NCBI GenBank assembly: GCA_964471535.1
Contig: CAYYHA010000198.1
Coordinates: 1 to 8,053 of the forward strand
From: CAYYHA01 sp964471535
Lineage (GTDB): Bacteria > Myxococcota > Myxococcia > SLRQ01
DNA length: 8,053 nucleotides
Direction: 5' to 3'
This document shows, one piece after another, positions 1 through 6,843 of this stretch (positions are counted from its first letter, which is position 1; every line of letters starts with the position of its first letter). The position numbers and the translations under genes are program-made. The notes beneath the pieces were generated by a model. It had not been told where the DNA came from. It did not search any database and saw only the letters and a program-made list of their open reading frames with translations.

Positions 1-160
1 CCCGGCGGTGCCCCCGGGCCCGGCACCCCGCCCTCGGAGCCCGCGCCACCGCCGCCGGCGCCCGGCCCGCCTGCGCCACCGGCGCCCGCGTCGATGAGGC
101 TGGGGCCGAAGCCTTCGCCACCCGCGGCGCCAGGCCCGCCGGCGCCGCCGCTCGCGTCGA
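1..160 (-). repeat. Gly/Ala-rich low-complexity tail of the lipoprotein
   Basis: From about residue 1164 to the window edge the lipoprotein becomes a run of GGAGG-, GAAGGEG- and GGGGAG-like steps with Pro and Ser. It directly follows a segment with a repeated RPGT/EPGA turn pattern (LRPGTTLWG, then LEPGAVLDASGG). Such Gly-rich tracts occur in large surface proteins of myxobacteria. They may be flexible linkers or Gly-rich sheet/polyGly-like folds. The region continues beyond the left edge, so its full length is unknown. Confidence 0.7.
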
Positions 161-3100
161 GCACCGCGCCCGGCTCGAGCGTCAACCCCCCACTGCCCAC
201 CTCGAGGCGAAAGCAGGCGCTGCCCACGCCCCAGAGCGTCGTCCCCGGGCGCAGCGTGAGCGCCGCGAGCGCGAGGTCGCCGGATGCCGCCCAGGCCTCC
301 CCGTCGAGGACGAGGGCCTCGCTCCCATCGACGACCCGGACGGTGGCGCTCGCCGTCTCACCGGTCAGCGCCGTCGCCGTCACCGTCGCCTCCCCCACCC
401 CGGTGGCATCGAGCACCCCGGTGGGACCCACGGCGACCACGGTGGGGTCGCTGCTCGTCCACAGCGTCCCGGGATCCCCCGTCAGGTCGGTCACCTGGGC
501 GCCCTCGCGCAGCTCGAAGCGCAGGGGCAGCTGCCCGCCCACCGAGAGGAGCACCCGCTCGGGGAGGAGGCGCGCCTGCGGCCCCGCCTCCACGGTCACC
601 TCGCACGCAGCCGTGAGGCCACTGCCGTCGGAGACGGTCACCCGAGCGTGCCCTGCTGCCTCACCGCGGATCACGCCATCGGCGGTCACGAGCACCTCGG
701 CGCCACTGCTCTGGTAGACGAGGTCCGTCTGTGGAGCGATCGCCTCCACCGTGCCATCGGAGAGGCGGCGGAGCACTCGGAGCGCACGGGCCTCGCCCAC
801 GGTGAGCCGGGCCGAGACGGGCGCCACCTCGAGTGCCACGGGCTGAGCCACGGCGCGCACCTCCACCTCCACCGGCTCGGCGTCGTAGGAGGTGCCCCCC
901 GTATCCACTGCGGTCGCAGCGAAGCGGATCCGTGCCCCGTCAGGCAGGCCCGCGGGCACGACGAAGTCGAAGCTCGCTCCCACCGGGCTTGGGCCTCCGC
1001 CCGCCGTCTGCACCGTGGGGCTGCCCGCCGGTGGGGTCATGGTCACCGTGACCGACGCGACGGCGGCACCACTCGTTTGAGCGAGCACGTGGACCGGCAC
1101 CGGCTCGCCCGGCGCCGCCGTCCGGCCGGTGCTGGGGGCGAGGAAGACCACCGAGCCATCGCCGTAGGTGAAGGTGCCATCGGGCTCACTGGGGTCGTGG
1201 CGCGGATGGCGGACCTCCACGGCGACGGGTCCCGCGGCACCCGGCGGCACCTCGGCGAGCAGGGTGTCCTCGCTTCGCACCTCGACGAAGGGCGCGGGGG
1301 TGCTCCCGAAGTACACCGAGGTCGCGCCATCGGTGAGGAAGTTCGCGCCCCGCACCTCCACCCAGGCGCCGCCCGCGACGAGCCCGCTCGGTGGCACCAC
1401 CGCATCGACCCGGGGCACCGCGTTGTAGCGGTAGGCGGCGCTCGAGGTGGCGCTGCCGACGCCGGGGACCACCAGCTGCACGTCCACCGGCCCCGCGAGG
1501 CCGCCCGGCGGCGTCTGCGCCTGCAGGGTCGCCTCGTCGAGGCGCACCACCGAGGGGGCGCTCACACCGCCAAAGCGAAGGTCGAAGGTAGCCCCATCGG
1601 GGAAGCCACCGCCGCGGACCAGAACGCTCTGTCCCCCGGAGAGGGGCCCGTCGCCCGGCTCGACGGCGGTGAGCACCAAGCCGCTCGTGTACTCGAGCGT
1701 CCCGACGGGATTGGACGGATCGTGGCGCGGGTTGCGGACCTCGACGGAGACGATGCCGTCGCCGAGCGGCGGGGCGAGGACCTCGAGCCGATCTGGGCCG
1801 AGGAAGGCAAGGTCGGTGCCTGGCACCCCGTTGAAGGTGACGGTGGTCCCACCGTCGTCGAGGAGGTCCACGCCGACCACCTCCACCCGGGTGCTCCGGC
1901 CCGAGGGGATGCGGGGGGGCCGCACGCCAGTCACCCGCGGCGTCGGATTGTAGCGGAAGGTGACCGCGCCGGTGCTTTGGCCGAGCTGGGGGCCAGCCAC
2001 CTCGATGGGGACGGCGCCCGGCGTGCTCGCCTGCGGCGTGACCGCGGTGAGGTGCCAGGGGTCTGGGACGGTGACGGCCGTCGCCGGGACGCCGCCCACC
2101 AGCACGGCGGTCTGCGCCCCGGGCACGAAGCCGGCGCCACGAACGGTGATCGTCGTTCCGCCGGAGAGGGGCCCGTCCGTGGGCGTGACGCCGTAGAGGT
2201 GAGGCGCCGGCCGGTAGGTAAGCGGCAGAATCGCGCTCGGGGGATGGCGGTCGCTGCGCACCTGCACGGGGACGGTGCCCACACCTGGGGGCGCGGTGAA
2301 CTCGATGCGCTCCGTGTCGAGAACGGTCGTCGCGGGGGCCGGCGCATCCCCCACCCACACGCGGGTGGAGGGATCGTCGACGAAGCCGCTGCCGTGGAGT
2401 ACGAGCAGCGTGCCCCCTGCCTCGGGCGCGCCGGGTGGTTCGATGGAAACCACCTGCGGCGGCCCGTTGACCGGCAGGGGGAGCGAGGTCGCCCCGAAGC
2501 GGGTCTCCACCGTGAGCAGGTGGTCGCCGGGCGTCGCCGGAGGCACCATGACCACAAGACGCGTGGTCCCCGCGGAGACGAGGGGCAGCGCCTGTCCGTC
2601 GAGGTGCACGACGGGATCGGGGCTGAGCCCCGTGCCGGTGATCGTCAGCGCCCGGCCTCCTTCGGCGCTCACGCTGGGCGGCGAGAGCATGGAGATCGCC
2701 GGGCCGGGAAAGTAGGTGAAGGCCTTGGGCAGGGTCGCCTCGGCGCGGCCCCGCCGGGCCACGAGATCGACCTTCCCCATCCCCGGCGGGGTGAGCAGCC
2801 AGGCGGTGCTCCCATCCACCACGGTGGCCGCGGCCGGGGCGCCGCCAAGGAAGAAGCGCGTGTCGCCATCGAAGCCGGCACCGCTGACGACCACCCGCGT
2901 CCCGCCGGCCTCACCGCCGGCACTCGGCGCGATGGCGTCGAGGCTCGGGGCGAGCCGGGTGACGAGCTCCCAGCTCGCCGTCGTCTGGTTGCCCTCGGGA
3001 TCGGCGGCCCGAACGGTCAGGCGCACGCGATCCCCTTCGACGAGATCCATCGGGGCGTCGGCGTCGAAGCGGACGGTGCGCGGGCTTTGGCCCGCACCCC

Positions 3101-3650
3101 CATCGGGAACGCTGTGGAAGACCTCGCAGCCCCCGGCAACCACCACGCAGGCCTCGAAGGCCACGGAGCCCAGGGCCCCGCTGTCGTCTTCGACCGTGGC
3201 CACCAGTTGCAGGCGCAGACCCGGGGCGGCAAAGCGGTCGGTCTCCGCCTCGTCGACGGTGATCGCCGGCGGCACTCCGTCGGTCGCCTCGAAGGCAGCG
3301 GCAAGGTGCACCGTCTCCCCGGTGGGGAGCACCAGGCTCACGTCGTGCCGGCCCGGCGCGAGCCCCGGCGGCACCACCGCGGTCACCGTGGCCGCATCCA
3401 CCCAGGCGACAGAGGCCAGGGGCAGGTTGCCCACCTGGCCAGAGAGGGACCCCTCGGGGACCTCGCCCCGGCCCTCGCCGAGGTCGAAGGTGATCCCGGG
3501 CAGGAGGTTCTCGCCGGTGAGCGTCACGAAGGTACTCGCCGAGTTTCGTCCCGAATCGGGTTCGATGGCGACGAGCCTCGGCTGCGGGAGCGGTCCGCGT
3601 CCGCACGCCGCCAGGGAGAAGACCAAAAGCGACCACAGCGCCCGCCGCAT
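1..3650 (-). CDS. Large surface lipoprotein with IPT/TIG and Big_2-like repeats (C-terminus beyond window)
   Basis: I translated this frame directly: it starts at ATG 3650-3648 and stays open to the left edge, giving 1216 codons without a stop. The N-terminus is a lipoprotein signal (MRRALWSLLVFSLAAC, lipobox LAAC, lipidated Cys16, followed by Gly, so outer membrane is likely). Domains read as follows: IPT/TIG-like about 26-112; an Ig-like insert about 113-235 with a close Cys pair (C168, C175); IPT/TIG-like domains starting near 236, 318, 399, 484, 570, 659 and 745; an Ig-like stretch about 833-937; Big_2-like domains about 938-1024 and 1026-1107; then a region turning Gly-rich after about 1164. 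The IPT signature is visible repeatedly (for example GPLSGG followed by VRGAGF, and later TPPG or APPG). An SD-like GGAG at 3659-3656 lies 5 nt before the ATG. The start overlaps the upstream gene's stop by one base, so coupling is likely. Family knowledge suggests adhesion, scaffolding or polysaccharide binding, but no specific function can be assigned. Confidence 0.88.
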   Translation of the reverse strand, partial: MRRALWSLLVFSLAACGRGPLPQPRLVAIEPDSGRNSASTFVTLTGENLLPGITFDLGEGRGEVPEGSLSGQVGNLPLASVAWVDAATVTAVVPPGLAPGRHDVSLVLPTGETVHLAAAFEATDGVPPAITVDEAETDRFAAPGLRLQLVATVEDDSGALGSVAFEACVVVAGGCEVFHSVPDGGAGQSPRTVRFDADAPMDLVEGDRVRLTVRAADPEGNQTTASWELVTRLAPSLDAIAPSAGGEAGGTRVVVSGAGFDGDTRFFLGGAPAAATVVDGSTAWLLTPPGMGKVDLVARRGRAEATLPKAFTYFPGPAISMLSPPSVSAEGGRALTITGTGLSPDPVVHLDGQALPLVSAGTTRLVVMVPPATPGDHLLTVETRFGATSLPLPVNGPPQVVSIEPPGAPEAGGTLLVLHGSGFVDDPSTRVWVGDAPAPATTVLDTERIEFTAPPGVGTVPVQVRSDRHPPSAILPLTYRPAPHLYGVTPTDGPLSGGTTITVRGAGFVPGAQTAVLVGGVPATAVTVPDPWHLTAVTPQASTPGAVPIEVAGPQLGQSTGAVTFRYNPTPRVTGVRPPRIPSGRSTRVEVVGVDLLDDGGTTVTFNGVPGTDLAFLGPDRLEVLAPPLGDGIVSVEVRNPRHDPSNPVGTLEYTSGLVLTAVEPGDGPLSGGQSVLVRGGGFPDGATFDLRFGGVSAPSVVRLDEATLQAQTPPGGLAGPVDVQLVVPGVGSATSSAAYRYNAVPRVDAVVPPSGLVAGGAWVEVRGANFLTDGATSVYFGSTPAPFVEVRSEDTLLAEVPPGAAGPVAVEVRHPRHDPSEPDGTFTYGDGSVVFLAPSTGRTAAPGEPVPVHVLAQTSGAAVASVTVTMTPPAGSPTVQTAGGGPSPVGASFDFVVPAGLPDGARIRFAATAVDTGGTSYDAEPVEVEVRAVAQPVALEVAPVSARLTVGEARALRVLRRLSDGTVEAIAPQTDLVYQSSGAEVLVTADGVIRGEAAGHARVTVSDGSGLTAACEVTVEAGPQARLLPERVLLSVGGQLPLRFELREGAQVTDLTGDPGTLWTSSDPTVVAVGPTGVLDATGVGEATVTATALTGETASATVRVVDGSEALVLDGEAWAASGDLALAALTLRPGTTLWGVGSACFRLEVGSGGLTLEPGAVLDASGGAGGPGAAGGEGFGPSLIDAGAGGAGGPGAGGGGAGSEGGVPGPGAPP
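1152..1676 (-). repeat. Two-domain IPT/TIG unit, copy B (525 bp)
   Basis: This is the second copy of a tandem unit within the lipoprotein, about residues 659-833. Landmarks match copy A at exactly 525 bp (175 residues). DGPLSGG falls at residue 667 against 492, the motif RHPRHDPS at 814 against RNPRHDPS at 639, and RYN codons at 1423-1430 against 1948-1955. The 17 bases at 1636-1652 are identical to those at 2161-2177. Between landmarks the copies have diverged considerably. Confidence 0.75.
1677..2201 (-). repeat. Two-domain IPT/TIG unit, copy A (525 bp)
   Basis: This is the first copy of the tandem two-domain unit, about residues 484-658, directly abutting copy B. An earlier, more diverged relative of its second domain ends in RSDRHPPS at residue 465, which is 174 residues before the equivalent site in copy A. 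The protein may therefore have grown by repeated duplication of domain pairs. Confidence 0.72.
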
Positions 3651-5716
3651 CACAGCTCCAACCTGTAGCCCACCCCTGCCCAGGGGCCGCCAAGCTGTCC
3701 AACGACATCCGCTCCGCCGCGTTCGCCCGAGGCCCGTGCTTCGAGGTACCCGAGATCGACGAGCGCCGTGCCGGGGCCGAGGCGGTAGCCCGCGAAGAGG
3801 CGCCCGCCGAAGGCGGGTACGAGGTGGGTGACGGGGACATCGTCCGACCCCGAAAGTCGCACGTTTCCTGGCGCTAGGAGCGCGCCGCCGGCGAGACCGA
3901 GTCCGAGGAGCACGGACCGCACCGGACGGTAATGCGCGCGCACTTCACCGAGCAGGGGGAGCGGTAGGATCCGCACCCGCGCATCGGCCGTCTCCCCGGC
4001 GCCGAGGTGCGCCTGTCGCTCCCCGAATCCCGTCGAGAGTCCCAGGGAAAACCACAGCGGCTCGTGCCCGAGGACCCGCAGTCCCGCCGAGACCGCAGCG
4101 AAGGGGCCGCCGAGGGCGCCCAGGTTGCTCCCATAGCCGCCGCTCACCTCGAGGAAGCCGAACTGCGTGCCCACCACCTCGACCTCGGGCGTGAGCACCA
4201 CGGGGACCTCGCGCGAGAGCTTCGGCACGCGGATGCGCACGCGGTCCTCGACGGGCGCGGGACTGGCCTCCTCCCGCGAGACCACCTGCCGCCGGATCAG
4301 CGGAGCGATGTAGCGGTAGCGCCGCGGGCCTTCGCTCGGCTCGAGCGCTTCCACATGGCCCCGCTCCACGGAAAGCTCGGGCTCGATCTGCGGCATGGGC
4401 CGACCTTCGGCGTCGAGCACCGAGATCTCGAGGACGGCGGCGGCGCTCCCGTCCGCGGGCAGGCGCAGGGACTCCGGCGTGACGTTCAAGGACACAGGGG
4501 TCCACGGCTGCCAGGGCACACTCGCCTCCCCGGCGGCTTTTCCGGCACTCACGCGAATCTTCAGGGTGCCGCCCTCGCCTTCCGGGCCTGCCGCGCCGGG
4601 CTTCACGGAGAGCGCGTAGACCCCCTGAGCGACCTCTTTCACCTCAGTGTGCGTGGTCCCAGGCGGCGCGCCTTCGAGGCGCACCTCGGGCTTCAGGCCG
4701 GGGACCCCCAACCCGAGGCGATCGAGGATCGAGGCGCGCACCGCCAGCGTCACCGAGCCATCTGCAAGGAAGCGGGAGGGCTCCACCGCCACCGAGACCG
4801 AGGCGGGGACCTGCCGGCCCAGCTCGATCACCGCCGTCGCGGCCGAGGCCTCGTCGCCCTCGACCCGCACCTGGAAGCGCACCTTCTGATTGGGCGTACC
4901 CGGCGGCGCCGTGTAGCGCGCGGTGTAGATGCCGGGGCGGGTGGAGGCGACCGCGCCCACCTGCCCCACTGGGGCGGCGATGCGCACGGCGCTGGGCGCC
5001 GGCGGCTGGCCCCCCTTCGCATCGTAGTAGACGTGGAGCCGGGCGTAGCTCACCCCGTCGGCGATGATGGCATGGGGCACCAGGGCGAGGGTGAGCCGGT
5101 TGTAGGGGGGCACGGGGAGCGGCAGCGAGGCCGAGGTCTCCTTCCCGTTCTTCGCCCGCGCGATGACCTTCGCCTGGGGCACCCCGGGGGGCACCTCGAG
5201 CTCGACCTTCACCTTTCCCCGGCGGTTGGCGCGAAAGGGGCCGAAGCGGTGTCCCTCCACCTCCACGAAGACCCTCGCCCGGGGATCGGTGCGCACCGGC
5301 ACGCGCGCCACCCCGTAGAGGGGCAATCGGAAGAAGGCGATGGGTGCGTCAGGGCCCGTCTCCCGCCACAGCGCCAGGACGGCGAGCTGGGGGTAGCGCT
5401 TCTTCGGGGGACGGTAGCGAATGCGGTAGCGCCCCGGGGCGAGGCGCTCGACCCCGTGGAGGCGACCCACGTTCACCGAGGCGCGCAGGGGCCGCTCGGG
5501 TCCCGGTGGTTCGGGCGCCTCGACCCGAAGCTCCACCTCGCGCGTCCGCCCGAGCACGATGTGGGCCGGCTCCACCTCGAGGCGCACCTCGAAGGAGCCG
5601 TTCCCCACCCAGACCGGCGTCCATGCCGATCCGTCTGCGCCCTCCGCCCCATCGGCCGCCGCGGTGGAGGCCCAGAGCAGCGCCCCCGCGGCAACCAGTG
5701 TCGCCAGACCTCGCAC
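3650..5716 (-). CDS. Secreted Ig-like repeat protein with predicted C-terminal outer-membrane beta-barrel
   Basis: This frame gives 688 residues from GTG 5716-5714, or 701 from an alternative TTG at 5755. I prefer the GTG. It leaves a textbook signal peptide (VRGLATLVAAGALLWASTAAA, cleavage before Asp22), and the TTG bases serve better as a promoter -35 element. Numbering from the GTG, I see an Ig-like domain about 43-137, a small beta-rich domain about 138-200, and three further Ig-like domains about 205-299, 304-405 and 406-508, with recurring openings such as EPSRFLADGS and PESLRLPADGS. From about 516 to 688 the pattern changes to short amphipathic strands rich in Gly and aromatics, beginning FGFLEVSGGYGSN and ending VGYRLEL. 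That is typical of an 8-stranded outer-membrane barrel, although the last residue is Leu, not the more usual Phe or Trp. I do not recognise the family. The downstream lipoprotein gene overlaps by one base, so the two products probably work together at the cell surface. This role is inferred. Confidence 0.85.
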   Translation of the reverse strand: MRGLATLVAAGALLWASTAAADGAEGADGSAWTPVWVGNGSFEVRLEVEPAHIVLGRTREVELRVEAPEPPGPERPLRASVNVGRLHGVERLAPGRYRIRYRPPKKRYPQLAVLALWRETGPDAPIAFFRLPLYGVARVPVRTDPRARVFVEVEGHRFGPFRANRRGKVKVELEVPPGVPQAKVIARAKNGKETSASLPLPVPPYNRLTLALVPHAIIADGVSYARLHVYYDAKGGQPPAPSAVRIAAPVGQVGAVASTRPGIYTARYTAPPGTPNQKVRFQVRVEGDEASAATAVIELGRQVPASVSVAVEPSRFLADGSVTLAVRASILDRLGLGVPGLKPEVRLEGAPPGTTHTEVKEVAQGVYALSVKPGAAGPEGEGGTLKIRVSAGKAAGEASVPWQPWTPVSLNVTPESLRLPADGSAAAVLEISVLDAEGRPMPQIEPELSVERGHVEALEPSEGPRRYRYIAPLIRRQVVSREEASPAPVEDRVRIRVPKLSREVPVVLTPEVEVVGTQFGFLEVSGGYGSNLGALGGPFAAVSAGLRVLGHEPLWFSLGLSTGFGERQAHLGAGETADARVRILPLPLLGEVRAHYRPVRSVLLGLGLAGGALLAPGNVRLSGSDDVPVTHLVPAFGGRLFAGYRLGPGTALVDLGYLEARASGERGGADVVGQLGGPWAGVGYRLEL
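3656..3659 (-). promoter_or_regulatory. Ribosome binding site for the lipoprotein, inside the upstream gene
   Basis: Read on the minus strand, GGAG lies 5 nt before the ATG at 3650. It sits within the last codons of the barrel-protein gene, whose TGA shares its A with the ATG. This layout fits re-initiation or coupled translation and supports the chosen start. Confidence 0.6.
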
Positions 5717-5725
5717 TGCCCGGCC

Positions 5726-5755
5726 ACGATAGCGTGGCGGCGAGCGGCGGGGCAA
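5726..5755 (-). promoter_or_regulatory. Predicted sigma70-type promoter for the envelope-protein operon
   Basis: On the minus strand a -35-like TTGCCC (5755-5750) is followed by an 18-bp spacer and a -10-like TATCGT (5731-5726, four of six matches to TATAAT). Transcription would begin near 5719, about 3 nt before the preferred GTG start at 5716, so the message would be leaderless or nearly so. No Shine-Dalgarno sequence is visible before that GTG, which agrees with this reading. It is a prediction from sequence pattern only. Confidence 0.42.
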
Positions 5756-5781
5756 CGGATAGGAGCACGGCGGAACACCAT

Positions 5782-5810
5782 CACCGGCGGCGGCGCCCGA
5801 TGCGCCGGTG
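5782..5810. promoter_or_regulatory. Inverted repeat between the divergent promoters (possible operator)
   Basis: CACCGGCG (5782-5789) and CGCCGGTG (5803-5810) form a perfect 8-bp inverted repeat separated by 13 bp, so equivalent half-site positions are about two helical turns apart. It lies upstream of both predicted promoters, a good place for a dimeric regulator that would act on both units. In DNA this rich in G and C such a repeat could also arise by chance. The rest of the gap (5756-5781 and 5811-5831) shows nothing I can name. Confidence 0.3.
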
Positions 5811-5831
5811 CAGCGGCCAGCCGTGCGCGCG

Positions 5832-5861
5832 TTGACCCACTTGGGGAGCGCGTGCTACCTC
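5832..5861 (+). promoter_or_regulatory. Predicted sigma70-type promoter for the BMC operon
   Basis: A strong -35 element TTGACC (5832-5837) is followed by 18 bp and TACCTC (5856-5861), which has an extended -10 TG two bases upstream (TGCTACCT, 5853-5860). A start point near 5868 would leave only about 4 nt before the ATG at 5872. The nearest purine-rich stretch, GGGGAG at 5843-5848, is too far upstream to be an SD and would lie outside the transcript. Predicted from pattern only. Confidence 0.5.
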
Positions 5862-5871
5862 CACTCGCCCC

Positions 5872-6504
5872 ATGGCCGTCGACCTACGCACCTACGTCTT
5901 CCTGGACTCGATGCAGCCGCAGCTGGCCTCCTACATCGGCACCACCTCGCGCGGCTTTCTTCCCGTGCCGTACGTGGCCTCGCTCTTCGTCGAGATCGCT
6001 CCGGGCATCGCCATCAACTCGGTCACCGATGCAGCCCTGAAGGAGACGGCGGTGGCGCCGGCGGCCATGGTGGTGGAGCGGGCCTATGGGGCGCTCGAGT
6101 TGCACCACGCGGATCAGGGGGAGGTGCGTAGCGCCGGGCAGAGCATCCTGCGCCACCTCGGGGTGAAGGAGGAGGACCGCTACAAGCCCCGGGTCGCCAC
6201 CAACCAGATCATCCGCTCCGTGGAGCCCTACCAGGCGCAGCTCATCAACCGCATCCGCTACGGCGACATGATCCTGCCCGGGGAGTCGCTGTTCATCTTC
6301 GAGTGCGAGCCCGCCGGCTACGCGGCCTTCGCCGCCAACGAAGCGGAGAAGGCAGCCAACGTGAAGCTGGTGGAGATGCGCTTCTTCGGCGCCTTCGGCC
6401 GCCTCTACATGTCGGGCAGCGAGTCCGAGATCGATTCGGCCGCCGAAGCTGCGACCGCGGCCATCGAGTCGCTCGACGGGAGGCCGTTCCCCGGACGAGG
6501 CTGA
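5872..6504 (+). CDS. BMC-T shell protein (tandem BMC domains, gated double-stacking type)
   Basis: The product is 210 residues with two BMC folds in tandem, about 4-100 and 105-205. It would form a pseudohexameric trimer that tiles the facets of a microcompartment shell. The N-terminus (LRTYVFLDSMQPQLASYIG) and the block IAPGIAINSVTDAALK are what I recall from the Haliangium ochraceum BMC-T proteins of the CsoS1D-like, double-stacking class. Glu69-Arg70 in VVERAYG match the Glu-Arg pair that opens and closes the large central pore in that class. FGAFGRLYMSGSESEID (about 172-188) is the equivalent turn of the second domain. The start is fixed by this N-terminal similarity. It is the first gene of the operon, with no SD and a probable leaderless start. 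A large gated pore would suit passage of bulky substrates or cofactors; that role is inferred. Confidence 0.93.
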   Translation: MAVDLRTYVFLDSMQPQLASYIGTTSRGFLPVPYVASLFVEIAPGIAINSVTDAALKETAVAPAAMVVERAYGALELHHADQGEVRSAGQSILRHLGVKEEDRYKPRVATNQIIRSVEPYQAQLINRIRYGDMILPGESLFIFECEPAGYAAFAANEAEKAANVKLVEMRFFGAFGRLYMSGSESEIDSAAEAATAAIESLDGRPFPGRG

Positions 6505-6541
6505 TTCCTGAAATACTCCCCCAACGTACGAGAGAGCAGAG

Positions 6542-6829
6542 ATGGCAGACGCACTGGGAATGATCGAGACGCGGGGTTTCGTCGCCATGGTCGAGGCGGC
6601 GGACGCCATGGTGAAGGCGGCGAAGGTGGAGCTCGTCCACTACGAGAAGATCGGTGGCGGCTTCGTGACCGCAATCGTCCGTGGTGACGTCGCGGCGGTG
6701 AAGGCCGCCACCGATGCCGGCGCCCGGGCGGCCGAGCGTGTCGGTGAGCTGGTGAGCGTCCACGTGATTCCGCGTCCCCACACCAACATCGACCTCGCCC
6801 TGCCCTTGGGCCGGGGTGAGGCCGAGTAG
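6542..6829 (+). CDS. BMC-H hexameric shell protein (PduA/EutM/CcmK-like)
   Basis: The product is 95 residues, the normal size for a single BMC domain that forms the hexagonal tiles of a microcompartment facet. The opening ADALGMIETRGFVAMVEAAD is the canonical family start. Lys25 in the DAMVKAAKV stretch corresponds to the edge lysine at hexamer-hexamer contacts, and Arg78-Pro79-His80 in VHVIPRPH is the conserved interface motif. The pore loop reads KIGGGFV (Gly38-Gly40), where PduA has Gly-Ser-Gly. From memory it is very close to the BMC-H of Haliangium ochraceum. It starts 37 bp after the BMC-T stop, with a weak purine stretch (GAGAG, 6531-6535) as ribosome binding site. It is the only BMC-H gene in the window and so probably the major facet protein. 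Confidence 0.95.
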   Translation: MADALGMIETRGFVAMVEAADAMVKAAKVELVHYEKIGGGFVTAIVRGDVAAVKAATDAGARAAERVGELVSVHVIPRPHTNIDLALPLGRGEAE

Positions 6830-6843
6830 GACCGGCTGCCGCC

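Noticed and set aside
1152..2201. Regular repeats that might suggest a CRISPR-like array
   Set aside because: The period is 525 bp, the repeats are in frame and they encode diverged Ig-like domain pairs.
648..3668. 1006-codon open frame on the plus strand
   Set aside because: It lies opposite the lipoprotein gene. Its product is dominated by Arg, His, Gly and Ala with no domain pattern, whereas the minus-strand frame shows a lipobox and repeated IPT domains. It is a by-product of GC-rich codon use.
2716..3831. 371-codon open frame on the plus strand
   Set aside because: It overlaps both envelope genes in antisense and is Ser/Thr/Pro/Arg-rich with no signal or domain.
2911..3840. 309-codon minus-strand frame across the junction of the two envelope genes
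   Set aside because: It is in a different frame from both genes and cannot coexist with the well-supported one-base overlap at 3650.
4007..6040. 677-codon open frame on the plus strand
   Set aside because: It runs antisense to the barrel-protein gene, across the promoter region and into the BMC-T gene in another frame. The composition is His/Arg/Gly-rich and low in recognisable structure.
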